From Candidatus Competibacteraceae bacterium (GTDB lineage: Bacteria; Pseudomonadota; Gammaproteobacteria; Competibacterales; Competibacteraceae), in the NCBI GenBank assembly GCA_003527885.1, contig DPWB01000301.1:1-10153 (forward strand): a DNA stretch of 10,153 bases. The letters are read 5' to 3'. The notes under the pieces were generated by a model. It saw only the letters and a list, made by a program, of their open reading frames with translations. It had not been told where the DNA came from and searched no databases. Of the stretch, positions 1 to 6,440 are shown piece by piece (the stretch's first letter is position 1; each line of letters opens with the position of its first letter). Both the position numbers and the translations under genes were made by a program.

Positions 1-23
1 TACTGTTCATGTGGATTTTTTTT
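1..23. other. Sequencing read-through artefact
   Basis: These bases precede the outer end of the P5 adapter and finish with eight T's (16-23). When an Illumina read runs off the end of a short fragment through the whole adapter, the base caller typically emits poly-A followed by noise. On this strand that appears as noise, then poly-T, then the P5 sequence, which is the order seen here. It should not be treated as genomic DNA. Confidence 0.85.
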
Positions 24-93
24 AATGATACGGCGACCACCGAGATCTACACTAGATCGCTCGTCGGCAGCGTCAGATGTGTATAAGAGACAG
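24..93 (+). other. Illumina Nextera P5/i5 adapter (contaminant)
   Basis: The three parts of a Nextera adapter lie end to end. The 29-base P5 flow-cell sequence is at 24-52 (it begins AATGATACGGCGACC). An 8-base index, TAGATCGC, is at 53-60 and matches the Nextera N501/S501 i5 index as I know it. The Nextera read-1 transposase sequence is at 61-93, and its last 19 bases (75-93) are the Tn5 mosaic end AGATGTGTATAAGAGACAG. This is library DNA left in an assembly, not a genomic transposon; genuine sequence starts at 94. Confidence 0.98.
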
Positions 94-451
94 GTTGTAG
101 TCAACGACCCGTTTTACGGCGACTAGTATTTTCATTGTTCACCTTTGCATGGGAGTGGTCGCGTATTGAAATGCGCTGTTAGCGTGCGCCGGGAGGCAAC
201 GGTTGCCCGGTCTTGCGCCCTCAGTATATTACAGGCTAGGCGATTCGGCTCGCGGCGAGGGAGCGGGTCGGTGGGTTCTGGACGAGGCCGGCTCCCGATC
301 CGCTCGATTATACGTTGTCAAGTTATGGTATTTAGTCCCTATCGGTGATGCAATCCATTTATCGGTGCCGCCGGCGGACCCGCGCCGTTTGCTCGGATCG
401 GGGGGTTTCAGGCGTCCGGCAAGCTTCATAATTGTTTGAGGAGGGAACGCT
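94..451. other. Gene-free stretch upstream of acuI
   Basis: No reading frame here has a convincing start, ribosome binding site or recognisable protein. The short open frames that can be drawn are Arg/Gly/Ser-rich translations without family motifs. The stretch is less GC-rich than the genes around it, as expected for an intergenic region. It holds a candidate promoter with a small palindrome at 195-230 and the acuI Shine-Dalgarno GAGGAGGG at 438-445. Whatever gene lay to the left is lost because the contig ends in adapter. Confidence 0.6.
195..230 (+). promoter_or_regulatory. Candidate sigma-70 promoter with palindrome
   Basis: A TTGCCC (203-208) and a TATATT (225-230) are separated by 16 bp, a plausible -35/-10 pair for transcription towards acuI. 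A perfect palindrome, GGCAAC-G-GTTGCC (195-207), overlaps the -35 hexamer and could be an operator. The resulting 5' untranslated region would be over 200 nt, which is long. Support is limited to the hexamer match, so this is tentative. Confidence 0.3.
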
Positions 452-1453
452 ATGATCGATGCAGCGACTTTCAAGGCGCTGGTGCTGAACCAGCGGGGCG
501 GCCGAACCGTGGCCGAGCTGGCCACGCTGAGCGATGCCGAGCTCCCCCCCGAAGACGTCCTGGTGGCCGTGGATTATTCCTCGCTCAACTACAAGGACGG
601 CCTTGCGGTGACCGGCAAGGGCAAGATCGTTCGCCGGTTTCCGCTGGTGCCCGGCATCGATCTGGCCGGGACGGTGCTGGAGTCGGCGGCGCCGGCTTAT
701 CGGCCGGGCGATCGCGTGGTGCTGACCGGCTGGGGGGTGGGCGAAAGCTACTGGGGCGGTTATGCCCAGCGGGCGCGGGTCAAACCGGATTGGCTGGTGC
801 CGCTACCCGAGGGGCTGGACGGTCGCCGGGCCATGGCCATAGGCACGGCGGGCTTCACCGCCATGTTGTCGGTGCTGGCTCTGGAGCGGGCGGGCATCAA
901 ACCCGATAGGACCAAGCCCGTCCTGGTGACGGGCGCTAGCGGCGGCGTCGGCAGCGTGGCGGTGGCGATCTTGTCGCACTTGGGCTACCGGGTCGCCGCG
1001 CTGACGGGCCGTCCGGAAAATGAAGCCTTCTTGCACGAACTGGGCGCGGATGAAGTGATCGGCCGCCAGCAAATGGACCAATCGTGCCGGCCGCTGGAAA
1101 CCCAGCGCTGGTCCGGGGTCATCGATACCGTGGGCGGTCGGATCTTGGCGCGCGCGCTGGCGGAAACCGATTACGGCGGCGCGGTGGCGGCCTGTGGCTT
1201 GGCGGGCGATGTCGAGCTGCCCACCACCGTCATGCCGTTCATCCTGCGCGGGGTGCAATTGCTCGGGATCGATTCGGTGCTGTGTCCGCCCGAACCGCGC
1301 CGCAATGCCTGGAAACGGCTGGCGGGCGATCTGCCCGTGGCGGCCCTGGACCGTGCGACCCAAGTGGTGGCGCTGGCGGAAGTGCCCCGCCTGGCGGAAG
1401 CGATCATCGCCGGCCAAGTGCGCGGGCGGGTGGTGGTCGACCCGAACGCCTGA
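452..1453 (+). CDS. acuI: AcuI/YhdH-family acrylyl-CoA reductase (NADPH)
   Basis: A 333-residue zinc-independent medium-chain dehydrogenase/reductase of the YhdH/AcuI type, close to the roughly 325 residues usual for the family. Family members reduce acryloyl-CoA to propionyl-CoA with NADPH in the cytosol, which detoxifies acrylate-type intermediates and serves propionate, 3-hydroxypropionate or DMSP pathways. Visible features are SSLNYKD (43-49) near the N terminus, a GroES-like fold to about residue 125, GTAGFTA (131-137) and the dinucleotide-binding VTGASGGVGSVA (159-170). A conserved SVLCP-type segment lies at 275-279. The ATG is chosen because GAGGAGGG (438-445) sits 6 nt upstream. The phaJ-like gene follows 98 nt downstream on the same strand and may be co-transcribed. 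The physiological substrate here is inferred from family membership only. Confidence 0.9.
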   Translation: MIDAATFKALVLNQRGGRTVAELATLSDAELPPEDVLVAVDYSSLNYKDGLAVTGKGKIVRRFPLVPGIDLAGTVLESAAPAYRPGDRVVLTGWGVGESYWGGYAQRARVKPDWLVPLPEGLDGRRAMAIGTAGFTAMLSVLALERAGIKPDRTKPVLVTGASGGVGSVAVAILSHLGYRVAALTGRPENEAFLHELGADEVIGRQQMDQSCRPLETQRWSGVIDTVGGRILARALAETDYGGAVAACGLAGDVELPTTVMPFILRGVQLLGIDSVLCPPEPRRNAWKRLAGDLPVAALDRATQVVALAEVPRLAEAIIAGQVRGRVVVDPNA

Positions 1454-1551
1454 GGCTTGCGGCGGTGTTTCCCACCGGGGCGCTCGGTCGTGTAGGCTAT
1501 CTGGCGCCCGCGTTCAGCGGAGGCTTTAGACCCCCTCAACCGGAGAAAGGC

Positions 1552-2007
1552 ATGTACTCCACGCACGAAGGCCACAACGACAGCATTCACGGGTATTATC
1601 TGGAAGATTTGAAGGTCGGCATGAGCGCGTCTCACGCCAAGACCGTCACCGAAACCGACGTGGTGATGTTCGCCGGCCTGACCGGCGACAACAACCCCGT
1701 CCATTGCAACGAGGAGTTCGCTTCGCAGACGCGCTTCAAGGGCCGCATCGCGCACGGCATGTTCTGCGCCGGCCTGATTTCCTGCGTGGCGGGCACTCGC
1801 TTGCCCGGACCGGGCGCGGTGTACGTGGACCAACAGTTGCGTTTCACGGCCCCGGTGCGGATCGGCGATACCGTCACCACCGTTTGTACGATCCAGGACA
1901 TCAATCAGGAGCGGCGGCGGGTGGTGATGAAGACGGTCTGCACCGTCCGGGACAACGTCGTGGTCGAGGGCAGCGCGACCTTTCTGGTGAGCCGCCGCAC
2001 TTCTTGA
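1552..2007 (+). CDS. phaJ: MaoC/PhaJ-type (R)-specific enoyl-CoA hydratase
   Basis: A 151-residue single hot-dog-fold protein of the MaoC dehydratase family. Such enzymes hydrate trans-2-enoyl-CoA to (R)-3-hydroxyacyl-CoA, linking beta-oxidation to polyhydroxyalkanoate synthesis. The hydratase-2 signature is complete at 40-57 (F-A-G-L-T-G-D-N-N-P-V-H, then A57), with the catalytic Asp46 and His51. It continues into GRIAHGM (64-70) and LPGPGAVY (84-91), strongly reminiscent of PhaJ1. The start at 1552 is chosen because GGAGAAAGG (1542-1550) precedes it and the hot-dog domain begins soon after; the same frame is open further upstream but overlaps acuI. No PHA synthase is in the window, so a PHA role is inference; a general MaoC dehydratase role is the alternative. 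Confidence 0.85.
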   Translation: MYSTHEGHNDSIHGYYLEDLKVGMSASHAKTVTETDVVMFAGLTGDNNPVHCNEEFASQTRFKGRIAHGMFCAGLISCVAGTRLPGPGAVYVDQQLRFTAPVRIGDTVTTVCTIQDINQERRRVVMKTVCTVRDNVVVEGSATFLVSRRTS

Positions 2008-2023
2008 TCCGGCCCGGCGCACG

Positions 2024-2044
2024 GCCCGACCCGTCGGATCGGGC
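2024..2044. terminator. Possible hairpin between convergent genes
   Basis: The 48-bp gap between the converging phaJ-like and kinase genes contains GCCCGA (2024-2029) and TCGGGC (2039-2044), a 6-bp GC-rich stem with a 9-nt loop. Alternative pairings such as GATCCG/CGGATC also exist nearby. There is no T-run on either side, so it is not a classical intrinsic terminator. It is merely the best candidate for ending both transcripts. Confidence 0.25.
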
Positions 2045-2055
2045 GCCGCCGGCGC

Positions 2056-4767
2056 TCACTCTTCCATCATGACCCGGAAGCCGGTCATCGCGTCGCGGTA
2101 GTCGGGCTTGCGAGATTGGCGCTTGGCCGAGCGCAAATCGCCGGGCCCGTTGTTCCAGGAACCGCCGCGGAGCACGCGCAGGCCCTCGTTGGCGCGTTTG
2201 TCCGAACACCCCTGCTCTTGGCCGCCGTAATTGGGATCGTATTCGGAACAGGTCCATTCCCAGGCATTGCCGGCGACATCATACAGGCCCAGGTTGTTGG
2301 GCTGGTAGCTTCCGACCGGCGCCGTCACTGCTTGGCGGTCGTCCAGACTGCCGACCGACGCCCCGGACGGGTCGTTGCGGTCGGAGAAGTTGGCGTAACG
2401 GGGGTCGATGTCGTTGCCCCAGTAATAACGGGTGGTGGTGCCGGCGCGGGCGGCGTATTCCCATTCCCCCTCGGTGGGCAAGCGGAAGCGCTTGCCGCCG
2501 CCGACCTCCCAGGACAGCCATTCGGCAAACGCTTTCGCGCTGGCCCAGTTCAGGTTGACCGCGGGCTGCGCGTCGCGGTTCAGGGGGCGCCCTTGGTAGG
2601 CCCCGCTGTCGTGGTCGGGTTTGAAGCGGCGGAATTGGGCGTTGCTGATCTCCGTGGCGCCGATCCAGAAACCCTTGACGCAGACCTGATGGGAGCTTTC
2701 ATCGCCCCCGCGATCCCGCTCGCCGCTCGGGCTGCCCATGTTGAAGCAGCCCGCTTCGACCCAGGTCAGCTGCAAGCCGGTTTTGGGCTCGGTCTGGACT
2801 TTGGAGCGGACGCCCGGCTGTTGGGCGGCGAGCAGTGCGGTCCGCGCCGCCGCCACATCCGGGTGCTCGGGGTTCAGCGCGGCCGCGCGCTCCAGGTTGC
2901 TTTGGGCGGCCGCCCAATCCTTGGCGGCGATGGCGCTGCGCGATTGCTCCAGATAGCGCGCGAACTCCTGATCGCGTTGCCGGGCTTCTTCCTGGGCGAT
3001 GCGGGCGTTGTCTTCTTCTTGGCGCTGCTGTTGGGTCTGCCGGGCCGCCGCCGCCGCTTGTCGCTGCTGTTCTTGGAGGGCGTGGTAATACTCGTAACCG
3101 AGCAACCCGATGCCCGACAGGCCGCAGATGGCGAATACCATCATCAGGATCCAGCGCCAGTTGATCTGGGTGCGGGGGCCGTAGCTGATGGCGTCCAAGC
3201 CCGGCTCGGCGGACGATGGGCTGTCCACCGAGCCGGGCCCGTAACGATCTTCCTCGCGGCGGGCGTCCGATTCGGCTGCGGGGCCGAGCGCGCTGGTTTT
3301 TGCAAGCTCGGAAGGCGAGCTTCTGGCGGCCCGATTCGAGGAGGCTTTCCGTAAATGCTCCACCGCCGATTGGGGCGGGCGGTTGAGCAGGGTCGGCATG
3401 GGTGCGGATTGAGGCGGTGAAGGGGATCTGGCGCGACCACCCTCCGGCGAGAGCGCCGCGGAGCGCGGGTCGGAGCCGTCCAGCCTGTCCCAGGCCTGCT
3501 CATTCAACAGAGGCAGCGATTCTTTGCTTCTCGCGCCTTGCGAACCCTCCGCGCCAAAGGGCGGGGGGTTGTGGCTGTCAAAATCGGTCAGCGTCCAGTT
3601 GGAGATTTTATCGCCGGACAGCGGGAGGTTGCCGTTTGGACGCTGGAAGGGAATCGGGGTTGACGTGGGCGTCCCGGCTTTATCGCTGGGTTTGGAGCGG
3701 CGCTCCAGCCGGCTGGTGTCGCTCCAGGGATCGTCGGCGGGCAGCGTCAACGGTTTCGAAAGGGCGGGCGGGCGGCCGAGGGGCGGTTCGCCGTTGCGCG
3801 GCGACAGTTCCAGCAGTTCGGGTTGGAGCTGTGGCACCTGGGAAAAATCGGGGCGGTCGTTGGATTGGTCGGCGACCCGCAGGGCATCGCGCATGTCGGC
3901 GACGGTCTGAAAACGGTCTTCGGGGCGGACGGCCAGCGCGCGGTCGGCCACTCGCAGCAGGGCGCGCGAATAGAGCCCGGCCCCGCATTCCACGGCGGGC
4001 TGCACCGGGTCCTTGAGGACCCGCCCCGGCGCTTCGATGGGTGGCGCGCCGGTGATACAGCGATACAGGACGGCGCCGAGCGCGTAAATATCGGTCCAGG
4101 GACCGTAATCCTCACCGACGGTGACATATTGCTCGATGGGCGAATAACCGGGCGTGACCACGCTGGTGACGCTGCGGGTGCGCCGGCCCAGGGCTTGGCG
4201 GGCGGCGCCGAAGTCGATCAGCATGACCCGGGTGTCGCAGGTGCGGATATAGAGATTGCTGGGCTTGAGGTCGCGGTGCAGGTAACCCTGGCCGTGGACC
4301 GCCTCCAGGGCTGGCATCACATCATCGAGCAGGTGGCGCAGTTCGGACTCGGGCAGGATGCCGCCCCGCTGCAACAGGTTGCTCAGCGATTCGCCGTCCT
4401 CGTATTCCATGACGATGTAGGCGGAGCCGTTGGCGGTGAAATAATCCCGCACCCGCACCACGCACGGGTGGTTGATCTGCACCAGGATCTTGGCTTCATC
4501 CAGGAACCGTTGCAGACCCCAGTCGTAGCAGGCCGGCTCGCCGCTGCGGGCGGGAATTTGGCCTTGCGCGTTGGCGCGCACCGTGGTGCCGTTGTGATCG
4601 CGATAGGCCCATTCGGCCGGAAAATATTCCTTGATGGCGACCTGGTTTTCGAGCGCTTCGTGGATGGCTCGGTAAGTGATGCCAAACCCGCCGGCCCCGA
4701 GGACTTTTTCAATCTGATAGCGGTGGAGGTTGAAGCCCTTCGGCAGCGCGTTGGTTTCGTCGGTCAT
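2056..4767 (-). CDS. Membrane Ser/Thr protein kinase with C-terminal SUMF1-like domain
   Basis: A 903-residue Hanks-type kinase. The kinase domain spans about 17-295: glycine loop GAGGFG (24-29), ATP-binding Lys46 in VAIKEYFP, HRDLKPSN (164-171) with catalytic Asp166, DFG (185-187), and SPIEQY (209-214) in place of APE. Ser/Thr in 199-205 are likely activation-loop sites. Residues 300-535 are Pro/Ser/Arg-rich and probably disordered. One membrane span lies at about 538-559, then a Gln/Ala/Glu-rich coiled coil (563-605) and a short TPR-like helical stretch (606-650). A SUMF1/FGE-sulfatase-type domain fills 667-902 (FRLPTEGEWEYAARAG 761-776, GNAWEWTCSEY 833-843, LRGGSW 866-871, GFRVM at the end). 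Expected topology is kinase inside, SUMF1 domain in the periplasm. The positions of the two FGE catalytic cysteines are Asn873 and Leu878, so a binding or sensing role is more likely than catalysis. It lies 63 nt after the PP2C gene, its probable antagonist. An AAGGGAAG-like ribosome site precedes the ATG. Confidence 0.92.
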   Translation of the reverse strand: MTDETNALPKGFNLHRYQIEKVLGAGGFGITYRAIHEALENQVAIKEYFPAEWAYRDHNGTTVRANAQGQIPARSGEPACYDWGLQRFLDEAKILVQINHPCVVRVRDYFTANGSAYIVMEYEDGESLSNLLQRGGILPESELRHLLDDVMPALEAVHGQGYLHRDLKPSNLYIRTCDTRVMLIDFGAARQALGRRTRSVTSVVTPGYSPIEQYVTVGEDYGPWTDIYALGAVLYRCITGAPPIEAPGRVLKDPVQPAVECGAGLYSRALLRVADRALAVRPEDRFQTVADMRDALRVADQSNDRPDFSQVPQLQPELLELSPRNGEPPLGRPPALSKPLTLPADDPWSDTSRLERRSKPSDKAGTPTSTPIPFQRPNGNLPLSGDKISNWTLTDFDSHNPPPFGAEGSQGARSKESLPLLNEQAWDRLDGSDPRSAALSPEGGRARSPSPPQSAPMPTLLNRPPQSAVEHLRKASSNRAARSSPSELAKTSALGPAAESDARREEDRYGPGSVDSPSSAEPGLDAISYGPRTQINWRWILMMVFAICGLSGIGLLGYEYYHALQEQQRQAAAAARQTQQQRQEEDNARIAQEEARQRDQEFARYLEQSRSAIAAKDWAAAQSNLERAAALNPEHPDVAAARTALLAAQQPGVRSKVQTEPKTGLQLTWVEAGCFNMGSPSGERDRGGDESSHQVCVKGFWIGATEISNAQFRRFKPDHDSGAYQGRPLNRDAQPAVNLNWASAKAFAEWLSWEVGGGKRFRLPTEGEWEYAARAGTTTRYYWGNDIDPRYANFSDRNDPSGASVGSLDDRQAVTAPVGSYQPNNLGLYDVAGNAWEWTCSEYDPNYGGQEQGCSDKRANEGLRVLRGGSWNNGPGDLRSAKRQSRKPDYRDAMTGFRVMMEE

Positions 4768-4830
4768 CTGGCTTCCCTTTCAGTCGTTGGGCGCGAGTTC
4801 GGGCTTTAGCGCGGCGGTGAAGGTCGAAGG

Positions 4831-5658
4831 TTAGCGGCGGTCGCCGTGGAACAACGAGGCGAAACCGGCGGAAACCCGGCGTAGCCAATGCTCGGAGGCA
4901 ACGGCCGTGCCAGCGCCGGCGCGCAGCAGGATCAAGGTGGCGTTGTCGGCGATTTTCCCCCCGCGGCGGGCGGCTTGGTCGGCCAGGGTGCGGGCGGCGG
5001 CGGCGGGACCTTGATTTCGGGTGGTTTCCCACAGTTCGGGTTCGGTCACGTATTCCCAGACCCCATCCGAACACAGCGCCAGCAAATCGCCGTCTTGGAC
5101 GGCAAACTGGCCGCTGTCCGGCTTGGGCGTTTCCGCGCCGCCCAGACACCGGTAAAGACGGTTCTGCGCCGGGTGGCTCGCCATGTCGGATTCGTCGATT
5201 TCTCCCAGGTCCATCAACAGTTGTACGGCCGAGTGATCGCGGGTCCGCATCAGGCGCTGGCCGTGCCGGAAATGGTACAGCCGGCTGTCGCCGATATTCA
5301 ACCAGTGCGCCTGATCCCGGTCGAGCCAAGCCATCACCACGGTGCTGCGCGCGGTTTCCGAGCGGGCGTTGATGGCCTCGTGCATCCGCTGGCACAAGCG
5401 TTCGAGCGCGTCCGCGGGCGCGGCGCGTAGCGACTCCGGCGAGTTCTGGGCGAAGTCGCGGGCGACATCGACCACGATCTGCGCCCCCAGGGCGCCATCG
5501 AGATGGCCGCCCATGCCGTCCGCGACGATAGCCAGCAACCCCGCTTGGCCGGGACCCTGAAAAACGCCCCAGCGGTCCTGTTGTTCTTGGCGCCCGCCTT
5601 GCTGGCTGGCGGCCCCTTGATCCCAGCCGGGAGAGCGGTGCGATTCGCGGGCGCTCAT
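4831..5658 (-). CDS. PP2C-family Ser/Thr protein phosphatase
   Basis: A 275-residue PPM/PP2C phosphatase that should remove phosphate from Ser/Thr in a Mn/Mg-dependent way, most likely from the adjacent kinase or its targets. Metal-binding and core motifs are in order: QQDRWG with Asp28, VADGMGG (45-51) with Asp47, GDSRLY (123-128), TRDHSAVQLL (139-148), LCSDGVWEY (195-203) with Asp198, and DNATLILLR (238-246) with Asp238. There is no membrane segment, so it is cytosolic. The ATG at 5658 is chosen because AGGGAGGG lies 5 nt upstream and its first four bases overlap the stop of the preceding small ORF. A TTG at 5697 would add 13 residues but has no clear ribosome site. The kinase gene follows after 63 nt, forming a kinase/phosphatase operon. 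Confidence 0.93.
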   Translation of the reverse strand: MSARESHRSPGWDQGAASQQGGRQEQQDRWGVFQGPGQAGLLAIVADGMGGHLDGALGAQIVVDVARDFAQNSPESLRAAPADALERLCQRMHEAINARSETARSTVVMAWLDRDQAHWLNIGDSRLYHFRHGQRLMRTRDHSAVQLLMDLGEIDESDMASHPAQNRLYRCLGGAETPKPDSGQFAVQDGDLLALCSDGVWEYVTEPELWETTRNQGPAAAARTLADQAARRGGKIADNATLILLRAGAGTAVASEHWLRRVSAGFASLFHGDRR

Positions 5659-5765
5659 GTCGGCCCTCCCTGCCGCTCGGCGGCTGCGGGAGCGCAAAGC
5701 CGATGCGTCCGGGGGGCGATCCGATCGGTGGTGAGACAGGCGGCGCGAAAAAATCGCCCGGACAT
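5655..5765 (-). CDS. Small ORF (36 aa) translationally coupled to PP2C
   Basis: An ATG at 5765 follows an AAGGAG Shine-Dalgarno (5777-5772) with a 6-nt spacer, one of the strongest in the window. The frame runs 36 codons and stops at a TGA that overlaps the PP2C ATG as ATGA, in a different frame. The predicted peptide starts MSGRFFRAACLTTDR. It is rich in Arg, Ala and Pro, has Cys at 10 and 24, and shows no membrane segment or family I recognise. The likely role is a leader whose translation feeds ribosomes to the phosphatase gene, or a small regulatory protein of the kinase/phosphatase pair. It could also be a chance open frame downstream of a good ribosome site. The ATGA overlap and the strong Shine-Dalgarno argue for real translation. 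Confidence 0.55.
   Translation of the reverse strand: MSGRFFRAACLTTDRIAPRTHRLCAPAAAERQGGPT
5664..5671 (-). promoter_or_regulatory. Ribosome binding site of the PP2C gene
   Basis: AGGGAGGG on the minus strand, 5 nt before the ATG at 5658. It fixes the phosphatase start and lies inside the last codons of the upstream small ORF, the usual arrangement for translational coupling. Confidence 0.7.
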
Positions 5766-5866
5766 GAAAATCTCCTTAATAGCACTTCGCGGGGAACGAC
5801 GAGACGGTCCAACCGCCATGGCTGACCCGCCGGTTCGGCGTCATGACAAACCCGGTGCATTGGCCG

Positions 5867-5913
5867 GCGCAGGCGTGACTTGCGGCGTCTTGCCGCCGGT
5901 CGGGTCACGGCGC
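5867..5913 (-). promoter_or_regulatory. Hairpin in the leader of the phosphatase-kinase mRNA
   Basis: On the minus strand GCGC plus CGTGAC (5913-5904) can pair with GTCACG, CCT bulge, GCGC (5879-5867). An inner stem GCGGC/GCCGC (5896-5892, 5886-5882) closes a 5-nt loop, AAGAC. If transcription starts about 7 nt after the -10 box, the structure begins almost at the mRNA 5' end. No T-run follows, so it is not an intrinsic terminator. It may stabilise the mRNA or bind a regulator. The pairing is seen; the function is inferred. Confidence 0.4.
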
Positions 5914-5922
5914 ATTCCGGCT

Positions 5923-5951
5923 AGCATACGAACCATCGTTGCCGCGGGCAA
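5923..5951 (-). promoter_or_regulatory. Sigma-70 promoter for the small ORF-PP2C-kinase operon
   Basis: Reading the minus strand, TTGCCC (5951-5946) and TATGCT (5928-5923) are separated by exactly 17 bp, a near-consensus spacing and -10 box. A dyad TTGCC-CGC-GGCAA (5951-5939) starts in the -35 hexamer and could be an operator. The promoter begins 27 nt past the bcp stop codon, so the signalling operon can be expressed independently of bcp. The leader to the small ORF would be about 150 nt. Confidence 0.5.
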
Positions 5952-5978
5952 GTCGGCGCCAGAGGGTCTGGGGTTCGC

Positions 5979-6440
5979 CTATAGCAGTCTGAGCACTTCT
6001 CCGGCGTGGTTGGCGCAATCGGGCCTGTCGATAATATGGGCGATATGGCCGCTTTCATCGATGATGTAAGTGATCCGGTTGGCGATACCTAGCAAGTTTC
6101 TTGCCGCTCCCATCAAGCCGCCACCCACGGCGCCATAAGCTTGGGCGACGGCGGAATCGGTGTCGGCGATCAGGGGGAAGCTGAGGTGGTATTTTTCCGT
6201 GAAATGTTGGTGGGAGGCGGCATCTTGGGTGGAAACGCCGAGAATGTCCGCGCCCTTGTCGCGGATGGCCCGGTGGTGGTCGCGCAGGGAACAGGCCTGC
6301 TGGGTGCAGCCTGGCGTATCGTCCATCGGATAAAAGTAAAGCACCAGTTTGGTGCCGAAATAATCGGACAGTTTGACGGGGCTGCCATCGGCCGTGGTAG
6401 CGTTGAACAGCGGGGCGGCGTCACCAATTTTCAATTTCAT
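5979..6440 (-). CDS. bcp: Thioredoxin-dependent peroxiredoxin, Bcp/PrxQ type
   Basis: A 153-residue cytosolic peroxiredoxin that reduces hydrogen peroxide and organic hydroperoxides using thioredoxin. The active-site motif PMDDTPGCT (38-46) carries Thr42 and the peroxidatic Cys45. Cys50, four residues further on, is the resolving cysteine in the C-x4-C arrangement of atypical 2-Cys PrxQ enzymes. Arg122, in NRITYIID (121-128), is the expected conserved active-site arginine. Length and domain limits fit the family and it appears intact. The ATG at 6440 gives the normal PrxQ N terminus, but the sequence before it (GCGCAAAATA) has no good Shine-Dalgarno. It is divergent from fadD and lies upstream of the phosphatase-kinase operon, which has its own promoter. 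Confidence 0.94.
   Translation of the reverse strand: MKLKIGDAAPLFNATTADGSPVKLSDYFGTKLVLYFYPMDDTPGCTQQACSLRDHHRAIRDKGADILGVSTQDAASHQHFTEKYHLSFPLIADTDSAVAQAYGAVGGGLMGAARNLLGIANRITYIIDESGHIAHIIDRPDCANHAGEVLRLL

Noticed and set aside
75..93. Tn5 mosaic end as evidence of a transposon insertion
   Set aside because: It is continuous with the P5 and index sequences of a Nextera adapter, so it comes from library preparation and not from a mobile element.
145..439. Short plus-strand ORFs near the left end
   Set aside because: No ribosome binding site, no family motifs, and they overlap each other and the probable promoter region of acuI.
2116..3354. Long plus-strand open frame opposite the kinase gene
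   Set aside because: It is a GC-rich antisense shadow: low-complexity Ala/Gly/Val/Arg translation, no recognisable domain, and fully inside a gene with intact kinase and SUMF1 motifs.
4709..5908. Long minus-strand open frame overlapping the PP2C gene
   Set aside because: Out of frame with the motif-bearing phosphatase. The translation is Arg/Pro/Gly-rich with no domain, as expected for a shadow frame in GC-rich DNA.
5841..5936. A 31-codon minus-strand ORF between bcp and the small ORF
   Set aside because: Its ATG lies between the -35 and -10 boxes of the predicted promoter and has no ribosome binding site. The frame overlaps the leader hairpin.
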